Shown here: one piece after another, positions 1 to 8,846 of the stretch
Layout: every line of letters starts with the position of its first letter
How positions within the stretch are numbered: the stretch's first letter is position 1
Origin: CAIVAT01 sp964355945
Lineage (GTDB): Bacteria; Bacteroidota; Bacteroidia; Bacteroidales; FEN-979
Direction: 5' to 3'
Assembly (NCBI GenBank): GCA_964355945.1
Contig: CAYHGE010000001.1
Span: 62,001-126,000 of the forward strand
Length of the DNA stretch: 64,000 nt
Translations under genes and position numbers: made by a program
The notes under the pieces: model-generated
What the model was told of the DNA's origin: nothing
Database searches by the model: none
The model's input: only the letters and a program-made list of their open reading frames with translations

Positions 1-129
1 AGTGCCCTCATCCACGAACACTATTATTCCCGCTCACTATACAAAAACAGGGATGTTGTGCAGCAGGCGATCAGCGAAAAGGATTACCATTTGCTGGGTG
101 AAAGAAGGAGTTATGACAGGAATGATTAG
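1..129 (+). CDS. C-terminal fragment of an unidentified protein
   Basis: An open frame enters from the left edge and ends in TAG at 127-129, giving 42 residues that finish ERRSYDRND. The tail is hydrophilic, with several Tyr and Arg residues. No domain can be recognised from so short a piece. It converges on purB with only 12 bases between the two stops. Coding is inferred from frame continuity and position alone, so it could also be a chance open frame. Confidence 0.5.
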   Translation, partial: SALIHEHYYSRSLYKNRDVVQQAISEKDYHLLGERRSYDRND

Positions 130-141
130 GGGTTGAGGTGG

Positions 142-1494
142 TTAAAACTCCTCAATAATCCCTACATAATTCTCTGGTGTGATCGCCTTTAACTCATCCT
201 TGATTTTTTTCGATACCTTCAACCCATTGATGAAGGTAATCAGTGAAGATTGGGTAATGCCACCCTGCCCGCGGGTAAGTGCTTTCAGCGCTTCATACGG
301 GTTGGGATAATTTTCACGGCGAAGGATGGTTTGAATGGCTTCAGATACCACCGCCCAGTTGTCGTCGAGATCCTTTTTTATCTTTGATTCGTTGATGATC
401 AGCTTGTTCATTCCTTTTAACAGCGACTTGTAGGCGATTAAGGAGTGGGCAAATGGCACTCCCAGGTTCCGGATCACCGTCGAGTCGGTGAGGTCGCGTT
501 GCAGCCGCGAGACGGGCAGTTTTGCCGCCAGATGTTCAAAAATCGCATTGGCCATGCCAAGGTTGCCTTCTGAGTTTTCAAAGTCGATGGGGTTAACTTT
601 GTGCGGCATCGTAGATGATCCGGTTTCTGTTGACTTGACTTTTTGTTTGAAATAATCCATGGAGATATACGTCCAGATATCGCGGTCAAGATCAATCAGA
701 ATGGTGTTGATGCGCTTCAGGTTGTCGCAAAAAGCCGCCAGGTTGTCGTAATGTTCGATTTGTGTGGTAGTCTGACAACGTTCCAGTACAAGTGTTTCAT
801 TGATGAATTTGTTGGCGAATTTAACCCAGTCGATACCCGGATATGCTACATGATGTGCGTTGAAATTTCCTGTGGCACCGCCGAATTTGGCGGAGATGGG
901 AATGGTCTCCAGCAGGGCAATTTGCATCCCAAGCCTTTCAGCAAATACATAGAGTTCCTTGCCAACGGTGGTGGGTGATGCAGCCTGGCCATGGGTGCGG
1001 GCCAGCATGGGCACCCGGTTCCATTCCTGCGACCGTTTAAGGAGATCTCCGTAAATGGTCTCCAGCGCAGGCTCCAGGATGTCGCACCAGGCATCACGCA
1101 TTGCCATTGGGAATGCTGTATTGTTGATGTCCTGCGAGGTAAGCCCGAAATGGATGAACTCCTTGAACGGACTTAATCCCAACTGGTCGAATTTCTCTTT
1201 CAGGAAATACTCCACAGCCTTGACATCATGGTTGGTCTCCTTTTCAATCTCTTTGACATGCTGTGCATCTTCCGGTTCGAACTTGTTGTAAATATCCCTG
1301 AGCTTCGGAAACATTTTTTTGTTAAACCCCTTCAGTTGTGGCAATGGAATCCGGCACAAGGCGATGAAATACTCAACTTCAACCAGCACACGGTACCGAA
1401 TGATCGCACTTTCCGAGAAATAGGCGGTCAGCGGTTCTGTGACTTTACGGTAACGGCCATCGACAGGGGAAACAGCATTCAGGGAGAGATCCAT
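142..1494 (-). CDS. purB: Adenylosuccinate lyase
   Basis: This 450-residue protein is a fumarase/aspartase-superfamily lyase. It cleaves SAICAR to AICAR and adenylosuccinate to AMP, releasing fumarate in the cytosol in two steps of purine synthesis. The family signature GSSTMPHKVNPIDFEN, containing the mobile catalytic loop, lies at about residues 293-308. An upstream conserved segment TSQDINNTA supplies active-site contacts, and ARTHGQAASPTT is the second conserved histidine motif. The N-terminus (NAVSPVDGRY) matches the PurB family start, and the length is normal. A TATCTTTG -7 element lies about 75 bases upstream at 1568-1575. The gene stands alone, convergent with the fragment at the left edge. 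Confidence 0.97.
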   Translation of the reverse strand: MDLSLNAVSPVDGRYRKVTEPLTAYFSESAIIRYRVLVEVEYFIALCRIPLPQLKGFNKKMFPKLRDIYNKFEPEDAQHVKEIEKETNHDVKAVEYFLKEKFDQLGLSPFKEFIHFGLTSQDINNTAFPMAMRDAWCDILEPALETIYGDLLKRSQEWNRVPMLARTHGQAASPTTVGKELYVFAERLGMQIALLETIPISAKFGGATGNFNAHHVAYPGIDWVKFANKFINETLVLERCQTTTQIEHYDNLAAFCDNLKRINTILIDLDRDIWTYISMDYFKQKVKSTETGSSTMPHKVNPIDFENSEGNLGMANAIFEHLAAKLPVSRLQRDLTDSTVIRNLGVPFAHSLIAYKSLLKGMNKLIINESKIKKDLDDNWAVVSEAIQTILRRENYPNPYEALKALTRGQGGITQSSLITFINGLKVSKKIKDELKAITPENYVGIIEEF

Positions 1495-1567
1495 GTGGAA
1501 AATAATTTGAAATTATTGTTTACAATCAGCCTCATGTGTTTGATCAGGCTTTTGTTCATGTTATGAG

Positions 1568-1575
1568 CAAAGATA
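1568..1575 (-). promoter_or_regulatory. Candidate -7 promoter element of purB
   Basis: On the minus strand this reads TATCTTTG, a full match to the Bacteroidota TAnnTTTG -7 consensus. It would place the transcript start near 1564 and leave a leader of about 70 bases before the purB ATG. No good TTG -33 partner is visible at the expected 17-23 base spacing. Confidence 0.5.
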
Positions 1576-1648
1576 TGGATAATTCTGAACAGAACTTTTC
1601 ACTTTTTTACCATGAAGCCAGGGAAAATCTTTCCGGACACGGGTTCCA

Positions 1649-1680
1649 TTTCTTCATATAAGGTATTATTTATATATTTG
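1649..1680 (+). promoter_or_regulatory. Candidate promoter of the Omp28-like gene
   Basis: TATATTTG at 1673-1680 matches the TAnnTTTG -7 consensus. An imperfect TTTC at 1649-1652 lies 20 bases upstream, where a TTTG -33 element would be expected. Transcription would start near 1684, about 30 bases before the ATG at 1716. Confidence 0.5.
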
Positions 1681-1715
1681 TAGGTGAATATGTTTATCAA
1701 CCAAAATAGAAAATC

Positions 1716-3818
1716 ATGAAAAAAATCTTTACCACCTTGTTGCTTTTCGCTGCCGGCCTCATTGCCGCACAATCGCAAACACTTGTAACCACCCAGCAAC
1801 TCAATAAAAATGCAGTACTGGAGGAGTATACAGGTATTCACTGCCAGTATTGCCCGGAGGGACATGCCATTTCCGCTTCCATCTTAGCGAATAACCCGGG
1901 AAGGGCCGTCGTGATTGCCATTCACCAGGGTTCATTTGCGGTTCCAAGTGGCTCAGAACCTGATTACCGTACACCTTTTGGAGATCCTCTGGCCGGGCAG
2001 ACAGCATTGCAGGGTTACCCTGCCGGAACAGTAAACAGGCATGTTTTCAGCGGAAATGCAACGGCTTTAAATCGTGGAGACTGGACTACCAGTTCGGAAA
2101 TTATCATGCAACAGCCTTCTCCGGTCAATGTCGGGGTTACCTCTGCTTTCAATGCTGCCACGCGTGAACTGACAGTACATGTTGAACTCTATTACACTGC
2201 AGCAAGCGCCGTTCCGACGAACTACATCAATGTGGCCCTTATCCAGAACCATGTCTTTGGCCCTCAAACAGGGGGTGGTGCCGGGAATAATTATGAACAC
2301 ATGGAGATGCTCCGTTACCTGATCACAGGGCAGTGGGGTGATGCAGTTACAACGACCACACAGGGCTCGCTGGTTGAGAAAACATATACCTACATTGTTC
2401 CGGCAGCCTACAACAATATTCCATGCGTTGTTGAAAATTGTGAAGTGGCTGTTTTTGTGGCAGAAGGCCACCAGGAGATACTTACAGGTGATGTCGTGCC
2501 GGCAATTGATGGTACCAACCTTTATGTTGGCGACATCAGCACATCCGACAGCATAATGAAGCTGGGACAACCTTCTGTGACTGCAAGTTTCGACCTGATG
2601 GCAAACAGCAACATAGCCGGAACAGAGCCATTCAAGATTAAACTGGTTTCTGCACCTCCGGTTGGATGGTCATCAAATTTTGTGATCAATGGCCTCACTT
2701 TTACCGACAGCACCATTGTTGATCTTGTGAAGGGTACTCCCAAGCCGATCACACTGCAGGTTACTCCTGGTGACAGCGCCTCCTTTGAAGATTTTACCTT
2801 CGCGCTCTCTTCAATGAATAATCCCAATGCTCCGGTTAAGTACTTCACGGTGCATTTAATCTCCAATGTCACCACATTGTTGGTTAATGCTGCAGGTGAT
2901 AACAACGCCACCCTGCATTCCGGTGTTTACCTTGCAGGCCTGAAAGCCGCCGGATGTGATCAACTGGCCATGATGAAATCAAGCCTTTTTGTCCAGGCAA
3001 AAAATGCCGGAATTCTCACAGAAATACTCAATATTTTCTATAATTGTGCATGGACATTCCCGGCTTTCACCGACCCGGAAGCCATTGCTGTAAAATCATT
3101 CGTGGATAATGGAGGGAAACTTCTGGTTGCCGGTCAGGATGTTGGCTGGGACATCATGAGTGGTGCTGCTGGTAACCATGGAACCGTTGTTACAAAGGAT
3201 CTGTACACAAACTATCTCAAGGCTTCATACATCGATGATGGGAGTGCTTCAAGCAATAAACTGGTTGCCAATACGGCCGATCCGATTTATGGTACTGTCG
3301 CAACGTCAAATATTGTCGATGTTTATGGCGGAAATATGTACCCGGATCAGATCGGTCCGCTGCAAAATGCGACAGCAACTTTCTACTATAACACAACACT
3401 GACCAAAATTGGTGCAGTTAAATCGACCAAGGATCAGGCCAAGGTTGTCTATTTTGGAGTTGGTCTTGAAATGGTTCAGAACGTAGCTGTGAGGAATGAC
3501 ATCCTTCTGAAAACCTACAACTGGTTCATGGATGGAGTGGGTATTAACGAAAGCCCGGTAAAACATACTGCCACACTTGGTCAGAATTTTCCAAACCCGG
3601 CCAAAGATGAAACCACAATCCTGCTGAATTCCATTGACACAGATATGATGCTGGAAGTTACCGACATTACCGGAAGGGTTTTAGCATCTCAACCTGTAAA
3701 AGCAGGTTCTGATAAAATCAACATATCGACTTCAAACCTGAGCAACGGAATTTACCTCTATCTCCTTCGCAGCACCACAAAGGTTGTCGACACCAAAAAG
3801 TTTACCGTTCAGCACTAA
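1716..3818 (+). CDS. Secreted Omp28-like protein with T9SS sorting domain
   Basis: The 700-residue protein begins with a signal peptide (hydrophobic residues about 5-18, probable cut after AAQSQ). Residues about 30-280 resemble the Omp28 family, a thioredoxin-like fold; it contains the dithiol motif CQYC at residues 43-46 within EEYTGIHCQYCPEGH. A long beta-rich middle follows. The last roughly 85 residues, starting near LGQNFPNPAKDETT and containing DITGRVLA and LSNGIYLYLL, form a type A T9SS C-terminal sorting domain. The protein is therefore expected to cross the outer membrane and be attached to the surface or released. Whether the CXXC is redox-active or only structural cannot be told. 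Its neighbour on the opposite strand ends 12 bases after this stop. Confidence 0.85.
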   Translation: MKKIFTTLLLFAAGLIAAQSQTLVTTQQLNKNAVLEEYTGIHCQYCPEGHAISASILANNPGRAVVIAIHQGSFAVPSGSEPDYRTPFGDPLAGQTALQGYPAGTVNRHVFSGNATALNRGDWTTSSEIIMQQPSPVNVGVTSAFNAATRELTVHVELYYTAASAVPTNYINVALIQNHVFGPQTGGGAGNNYEHMEMLRYLITGQWGDAVTTTTQGSLVEKTYTYIVPAAYNNIPCVVENCEVAVFVAEGHQEILTGDVVPAIDGTNLYVGDISTSDSIMKLGQPSVTASFDLMANSNIAGTEPFKIKLVSAPPVGWSSNFVINGLTFTDSTIVDLVKGTPKPITLQVTPGDSASFEDFTFALSSMNNPNAPVKYFTVHLISNVTTLLVNAAGDNNATLHSGVYLAGLKAAGCDQLAMMKSSLFVQAKNAGILTEILNIFYNCAWTFPAFTDPEAIAVKSFVDNGGKLLVAGQDVGWDIMSGAAGNHGTVVTKDLYTNYLKASYIDDGSASSNKLVANTADPIYGTVATSNIVDVYGGNMYPDQIGPLQNATATFYYNTTLTKIGAVKSTKDQAKVVYFGVGLEMVQNVAVRNDILLKTYNWFMDGVGINESPVKHTATLGQNFPNPAKDETTILLNSIDTDMMLEVTDITGRVLASQPVKAGSDKINISTSNLSNGIYLYLLRSTTKVVDTKKFTVQH

Positions 3819-3830
3819 TTCGTTACCTTA

Positions 3831-5273
3831 TTACTTTACAACATTCTTCAGAAGCCATTTCCCTGTCAGCTCCAGAGCTGCCGGGGAGATGGTTTCTTCA
3901 ATTTTGGCGTATTCCGACGGGCTGCCGGTTTTGGCGGTTTGAAAGAGGTGATTCAACCCGGGTAACTCCTCGATAACATAACTTGAATTTCCGCCAAAAA
4001 TCAGCGCTTTTTCAATAGCTTCGAGATTCTCTTTCGACGGAACCTGAAGGTCAAGACTTCCATTGATTGCAAGCAGCGGACAGGTAACTTTTGAAAGGTA
4101 CACTTCAGGGTTAAGTGTAAGAAAGCAACGGAACCAGGGCGAAGTGAGGCTTTCTATCTGGGCATTAATATCTTTTTTCGACATCGGGTGGTAGCTTGTA
4201 TCTTTTGCATTCCTTTTGTCAAGATCTGCAAAAAGCAATCTGATCTTTTCGGCGGCTCTTGTGTTGTCGCGGTTTTTCTTCAGGACGCTGTAAATGTCCT
4301 TACTGAGCTTTTCATTAATTTTAATGCTGCTTTCATCTGCCCCCTCACTTTTCGAAATAAGTGCCGATTGAAGGAGAAGAATTTGTTCTCCTGTAAGACC
4401 TGGTCCGGCCATAAGGATGATAAACGCCACATCTTTTCGGTAGGATGCTACGATCGGAGCCAGAATGCCGCCTTCGCTGTGCCCGATGAATCCGATTCTG
4501 TTGGTGTCAATTTCAGGATGATGCTTCAAAAAATCAAGCGCAGCTTCAGCATCAGTGGCAAAATCGAATGAAGTGGCTGATTTGAAATCACCTTTCGACA
4601 TGGCGACACCACGGTCATCATACCGTAGTACTGCAATTCCAAGGCGGGTGAGGTAATCGGCCAGCAGCAGGAAAGGTTTGTGACCCACAAGTTCTTCATT
4701 ACGGTTTTGAGGTCCTGATCCGGAGAGAAGGATGGCGACAGGATAATGGCCTTTGTTTTCAGGAAGTGTCAACGTCCCGGCAAGATCAAACTCCCCTTTG
4801 GTACCGGGAAAAGTAACATCTTCAATCCGGTAAGGGAATGGAGGCTTCGGCTCCTGGGGCCTGTTGAGTGTGACTCGTTTTCCTTCCCGAACCAGAACGA
4901 TCGGGAATGCCATTCCACCCTGTTTCCAGGATCCGGTTATCGAATCGATACCGTCGTTGACTTTTCCATCAAAACTGCCTCCGATTGCATCGGCTGAGAC
5001 ATCCAAAGATCTGCCATCCAACACAACTTTACTGGTTGGAAGATCAAGTACCCCCTGGTCAGGGCTGTCGAAGGTAACGATCAGGCTGTCGGTTTCACTG
5101 AACATGACATTCATGACAAGGCGGAGTTGTTTGCCTTGAATTTTCAGGGCTCCGGACCAGGTCCCTTTAAGTTCTTTCATCGAAAGACTATCCTGTGCAG
5201 AGGTAATTAGTGGGCTGATCATAGCAAATACAATGATTGGAATGATCATGGTAATTAAAATATTTTTTTTCAT
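3831..5273 (-). CDS. Exported alpha/beta hydrolase (dienelactone-hydrolase-like)
   Basis: A 480-residue protein with an N-terminal signal peptide (hydrophobic residues about 5-25, cut near TSAQ). Residues about 30-130 form a beta-rich domain of the kind found ahead of many Bacteroidota secreted esterases. Residues about 150-480 are an alpha/beta hydrolase: oxyanion region LLSGSGPQNRNE, strand LRYDDRGVAMS, nucleophile elbow GHSEGG with Ser266, the acid in INGSLDLQVP, and His in LPGLNHLFQ. It probably hydrolyses esters or acyl groups in the periplasm or outside the cell; the substrate is unknown. It appears to be monocistronic and divergent from the PLP enzyme at 5490. Confidence 0.85.
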   Translation of the reverse strand: MKKNILITMIIPIIVFAMISPLITSAQDSLSMKELKGTWSGALKIQGKQLRLVMNVMFSETDSLIVTFDSPDQGVLDLPTSKVVLDGRSLDVSADAIGGSFDGKVNDGIDSITGSWKQGGMAFPIVLVREGKRVTLNRPQEPKPPFPYRIEDVTFPGTKGEFDLAGTLTLPENKGHYPVAILLSGSGPQNRNEELVGHKPFLLLADYLTRLGIAVLRYDDRGVAMSKGDFKSATSFDFATDAEAALDFLKHHPEIDTNRIGFIGHSEGGILAPIVASYRKDVAFIILMAGPGLTGEQILLLQSALISKSEGADESSIKINEKLSKDIYSVLKKNRDNTRAAEKIRLLFADLDKRNAKDTSYHPMSKKDINAQIESLTSPWFRCFLTLNPEVYLSKVTCPLLAINGSLDLQVPSKENLEAIEKALIFGGNSSYVIEELPGLNHLFQTAKTGSPSEYAKIEETISPAALELTGKWLLKNVVK

Positions 5274-5401
5274 GGTTGAAGATATACAGGTTGTTTCATT
5301 GGTTCAACCCGCAAAGTAACAAAGAAATCTGATACAGTTCTTTTTTGAGTGTGGGTGAATTAATGTAATCAGACCCTTCGACATGAAAATTGTTTTTCAG
5401 G

Positions 5402-5436
5402 TTTGTAGATGTTTATATCTATTTTAAGTAAGTTTG
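5402..5436 (+). promoter_or_regulatory. Promoter of the Cys/Met PLP enzyme - thrC unit
   Basis: TTTG at 5402-5405 and TAAGTTTG at 5429-5436 form a match to the Bacteroidota consensus TTG-N17-23-TAnnTTTG with a 23-base spacer. The start of transcription would be near 5440, about 40-50 bases ahead of the coding region. Confidence 0.6.
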
Positions 5437-5489
5437 TGATGTGAAATTGCTCATTCTAAACTATTCATTCGTAAAAAATGGAGGTCCTT

Positions 5490-6725
5490 ATGCCAAACCG
5501 TGGATTTAACACAAAAGCCATTCATGCCGGGAAAACAGAATTTCATCCAGATTCAATGTCAGTCCCGATCTATCAATCTGTAGCCTATCCCTACCTTGAT
5601 GCCCAGGAGGCTGCCGCGATTTTTTCAGGAGAAAAACCCGGTTTTACTTATGGCCGGTGGGACAATCCAACGGTTCAGGTGTTTGAAAACCGCATGGCTG
5701 CCCTGGAAAACACAGAAGGCGCAATTGCTGCGGCTTCCGGAATGTCGGCCATCTTTTTACTGGCTCACCACCTGTTGAACCCCGGAGACGATGTTGTTTC
5801 TTCAAATCGGGTATATGGCGGTACGTTTGGCTTGTTTAATGTTGGACTACCCAAAATGGGTGCAAAGGTAAACTGGGTTACGAACCCTGATTCAATCGAT
5901 GCCTGGGCCGAGGCTATCACGCCCAAAACTAAATTCTTATTTGTAGAGAGTCCGAGCAATCCTTCACTGTTTATTGCCGACATCCCGGCCCTGGCAGTAC
6001 TGGCCAAATCAAGAAATCTGCCACTGGTTGTCGATAATACGATTACCACACCAGCATTACAGCAACCAATTCTACTTGGTGCCGATGTTATTGTGCACTC
6101 TACCACCAAGTATATTTGCGGCAACGCAACCAGCCTGGGAGGTATCATTTGCGGAACCAAAGCGCTTGTTGAAGGTATCCGGCAAAGCAGCCTCAGGTAT
6201 CTGGGGCCAGCCATGGCACCGTTTAATGCCTGGCTTAGTCTGAATGGGCTTGAAACACTCTCCCTGAGAATGGAGAGGCATTGTGCAAACGCACTGGGCG
6301 TAGCAACCTATCTTGAAGCACATCCCAGGGTGAAGAATGTTAACTACCCCGGGCTGGTGTCCAATCCATACCACAAGATGATCAAGGCACAAATGAAAGG
6401 GTGCAGTTCGCTGATGTCATTTGAATTGGACGGAACATACCAACAGGCAACCCGCTTCATAGATGCACTCAGGGTTTTCACTCACGCAACGCACCTTGGC
6501 ACATGCCGGTCGATTGTGACACATCCTGCCTCAACCACGCATTCTGCCATGGGTGAGGTGGAGATGCGCAAAGCAGGGATCTCCCCATCGATGATACGCT
6601 TCTCCGTTGGCATCGAGGATGAAAAAGATCTGATCGATGATTTGTCGCAGGCCTTTGAAAAGATTGACAGTGAGCCAATAGTAAAGGAGGATTTTAAAAC
6701 TGGAAAATATCCGCAGGCATATTAA
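5490..6725 (+). CDS. Cys/Met metabolism PLP-dependent enzyme (gamma-lyase/synthase family)
   Basis: This is a fold-type I PLP enzyme of the cystathionine gamma-synthase / methionine gamma-lyase / O-acetylhomoserine sulfhydrylase family. The PLP lysine lies in HSTTKYICG (residue 207 from this start), the pyridine-binding Asp in VVDNTIT, and the phosphate-binding stretch is ASGMSAIF. The active-site Tyr motif YGRWDNPT is also present. An upstream in-frame ATG at 5478 would add four residues. I prefer 5490 because GGAGG at 5480-5484 sits five bases before it, a rare Shine-Dalgarno match in this window. The substrate cannot be fixed by sequence alone. It is two bases from thrC, so the unit may link methionine/homoserine and threonine metabolism. 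Confidence 0.9.
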   Translation: MPNRGFNTKAIHAGKTEFHPDSMSVPIYQSVAYPYLDAQEAAAIFSGEKPGFTYGRWDNPTVQVFENRMAALENTEGAIAAASGMSAIFLLAHHLLNPGDDVVSSNRVYGGTFGLFNVGLPKMGAKVNWVTNPDSIDAWAEAITPKTKFLFVESPSNPSLFIADIPALAVLAKSRNLPLVVDNTITTPALQQPILLGADVIVHSTTKYICGNATSLGGIICGTKALVEGIRQSSLRYLGPAMAPFNAWLSLNGLETLSLRMERHCANALGVATYLEAHPRVKNVNYPGLVSNPYHKMIKAQMKGCSSLMSFELDGTYQQATRFIDALRVFTHATHLGTCRSIVTHPASTTHSAMGEVEMRKAGISPSMIRFSVGIEDEKDLIDDLSQAFEKIDSEPIVKEDFKTGKYPQAY

Positions 6726-6726
6726 A

Positions 6727-8097
6727 ATGGAACAGGCACTTCTTTATTACTCAACCAACCTGAAAGCCGGGGCAGTCCCCTTTAGCAAAGCGTTGCTGAA
6801 GGGCCTGGCTCCAGACAAGGGACTCTATCTGCCACGATCAATCCCCCAGTTAACCAGGGAAGAAGTTGATAATTATTCCCGGATGCCTTATTTTGAAATA
6901 GCATTCGATATCATTCGCAGGTATTTGGTTGGGGAAATCGGGGATAGAGACTTGCTGGCACTTGTTCAGGATGCCTATAATTTTCCGGTACCACTTGAAA
7001 AAGTGTATGACAGGAAATATATTATGCATCTGGACCAGGGACCAACTGCCTCCTTCAAGGATTTTGCTGCCCGGATGATGGGACGGCTGATGCAGCATTA
7101 TCTGAAGCAAAACGGGAATAAACTGCTGATCCTTACTGCAACCTCTGGCGACACAGGCAGTGCAGTTGCCAATGCTTTTTACGGTCTTGAAAATATTCAG
7201 GTAGTCGTGCTCTTTCCAAGGACAGAGGTAACTGAACGTCAACGCAAACAGATGACCACACTGGGGAAAAATATCCATGTGCTGGCGCTGGATGCCAAGT
7301 TCGACGATTGCCAGGCTCTCGTAAAGCAGGCATTTTCCGACCCCGGGCTGGACCACCTGAGCCTTTCATCTGCCAATTCCATCAACATAGGCCGGCTGAT
7401 CCCGCAAATCGTCTATTATTTCTATGCATTCTCTCGCCTGAGGACAGAAAATAGTGCCGAAAGCATCATCTTTTCTGTTCCTTCCGGTAATTTCGGCGAT
7501 ATGATGGGTGGTATAATGGCGATGAAAATGGGACTTCCTGTCAGCAAATTCATCATCGCCACCAATGCAAATGATGAGTTTCCTCATTACCTCGCAACAG
7601 GGTTGTATCATAAAATCGAGCCGTCACGAAATTGTATCTCCAGCGCGATGAATGTCGGTCACCCAAGCAACCTGGCCAGGCTTGTTGCGCTTTATGGTGG
7701 AGTAATGGATGAACAAGGCAGGATTCATGAGCCCGCAGATATGGATCTGATGAGAAAAGAGATTTTCGCTGTCAGTGTTTCAGACCAGATGACCAGGGAG
7801 ACCATCCGGGAAATCTATTCAAAAAGGGGAGTCTTGCTTGAACCACACGGAGCGGTGGGCTGGGCCGGGTTGATCGAATATCTTAAAATCAATCCCGATG
7901 ATCCTGGACCTGAACAGCTGTGTGTTTCGCTGGAAACCGCCCATCCTGCAAAATTTCCTGAGGAAATACACCGGCTGATCGGTTTGGATCCACCTTTGCC
8001 TGAAAGCCTCAAAGGACTTGAGGATAAACCGGAATTCGATTCGGTTTTGCCTGCTGATTACCAGGATTTTAAGAAATTTCTTTTGGAAAATTTTTAA
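6727..8097 (+). CDS. thrC: Threonine synthase
   Basis: The 456-residue enzyme converts O-phospho-L-homoserine to L-threonine with PLP, the last step of threonine synthesis. The PLP lysine is Lys111 in GPTASFKDFAARMMG, and the phosphate-binding segment is TATSGDTGSA. Further family motifs are SVPSGNFGD and the C-terminal LEPHGAVGWAG. The N-terminal YYSTNLKAGAVPFSKALLKGLAPDKGLYLP is split by family-typical features (a start Y-S-T-N and the G-LAPDKGLY motif). The gene starts one base after the stop of the PLP enzyme upstream, so the two are surely cotranscribed. thrH follows 128 bases later. Confidence 0.97.
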   Translation: MEQALLYYSTNLKAGAVPFSKALLKGLAPDKGLYLPRSIPQLTREEVDNYSRMPYFEIAFDIIRRYLVGEIGDRDLLALVQDAYNFPVPLEKVYDRKYIMHLDQGPTASFKDFAARMMGRLMQHYLKQNGNKLLILTATSGDTGSAVANAFYGLENIQVVVLFPRTEVTERQRKQMTTLGKNIHVLALDAKFDDCQALVKQAFSDPGLDHLSLSSANSINIGRLIPQIVYYFYAFSRLRTENSAESIIFSVPSGNFGDMMGGIMAMKMGLPVSKFIIATNANDEFPHYLATGLYHKIEPSRNCISSAMNVGHPSNLARLVALYGGVMDEQGRIHEPADMDLMRKEIFAVSVSDQMTRETIREIYSKRGVLLEPHGAVGWAGLIEYLKINPDDPGPEQLCVSLETAHPAKFPEEIHRLIGLDPPLPESLKGLEDKPEFDSVLPADYQDFKKFLLENF

Positions 8098-8216
8098 TTC
8101 AAAGTTCAAAATGCAAAGTCAAATGTCATAGTATTTGAGCTATTAATCCTGATTAAAGCATAGTTACCCCCAATTTTAACATTTGCCTTTGCTATCTGCA
8201 TTTTGAATTATTTATA
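8098..8216. repeat. Imperfect inverted repeat between thrC and thrH
   Basis: An AT-rich segment starting near 8097 (AATTCAAAGTTCAAAATGC and on) is mirrored near 8183-8212, where the reverse complement reads AATTCAAAATGCAGATAGC and on. The arms are about 30 bases with roughly 60 bases between them. The same TTCAAAATGCAAAG-like words recur in the thyA-folA gap at 28199-28243. It may be a dispersed intergenic element or a long weak hairpin between the two genes. Confidence 0.45.
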
Positions 8217-8225
8217 AAACCATTT

Positions 8226-8846
8226 ATGCAAAAATCAACCCCCATGTATATACTCTGCTCTGATCTCGAAGGTGTTTTTGTTCCTGAAGTATGGATCAAT
8301 GTAGCCGATAAAACCGGTATAAATGAACTCCGCCGCACCACCCGCGACGAACCCGATTACAATCTGCTGATGCGAAGCAGGATGAAAATTCTGGACCAGC
8401 ATGGTTTGAAGCTTCACGACATTCAGAATGTTATTGCCCAAATCAGGCCCTTGCCCGGTGCAAATGAGTTCATTGAATGGGTGAAGGAACGCACGCAATT
8501 GATCGTGGTATCCGACACTTTTATTCAGTTTGCTGATCCCCTGATGAAACAACTGGGCCGCCCGACCCTGTTCTGCCACACACTCGTCATGGACGAAACA
8601 AACCGGATCATCGATTACAAGCTCAGACAGCCTGATCCGAAACGTAAAACTGTTGAAGCATTGCAGGGACTGACATACCAGGTAATCGCAATGGGCGATT
8701 CCTATAACGACATCAGCATGCTCAAACAGGCTGATGTCGGAATTCTTTTCCGGCCACCGCAGAATGTGGTCGATGATTACCCGGAGTTTCCTGTGGTCAC
8801 GGAGTACAACGAGGTAAAGACGATTCTGGAACGTATTCTACTTTAA
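8226..8846 (+). CDS. thrH: ThrH phosphoserine phosphatase / homoserine phosphotransferase
   Basis: A 206-residue HAD-superfamily protein matching the ThrH family in length and motifs. Motif I is SDLEGVFVPE with the nucleophile Asp13, motif II is VVSDTF, motif III uses Lys in the DPKRKTVEAL region, and motif IV is MGDSYNDISML. ThrH of Pseudomonas dephosphorylates phosphoserine and can pass the phosphate to homoserine, giving phosphohomoserine, the substrate of threonine synthase. Its place directly after thrC supports that role here and suggests it stands in for a homoserine kinase. The start may instead be Met7 at 8244, which gives the usual family N-terminus. Its last nine bases overlap the convergent subtilisin gene. 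Confidence 0.9.
   Translation: MQKSTPMYILCSDLEGVFVPEVWINVADKTGINELRRTTRDEPDYNLLMRSRMKILDQHGLKLHDIQNVIAQIRPLPGANEFIEWVKERTQLIVVSDTFIQFADPLMKQLGRPTLFCHTLVMDETNRIIDYKLRQPDPKRKTVEALQGLTYQVIAMGDSYNDISMLKQADVGILFRPPQNVVDDYPEFPVVTEYNEVKTILERILL

Noticed and set aside
643..1291. Several 60-110 codon frames opposite purB
   Set aside because: They overlap a certain gene in antisense, have no recognisable sequence and no start context.
5300..5477. SAM-type riboswitch ahead of the Cys/Met PLP enzyme
   Set aside because: The leader after the predicted transcript start is only about 40-50 bases and shows no matching conserved pseudoknot sequence.
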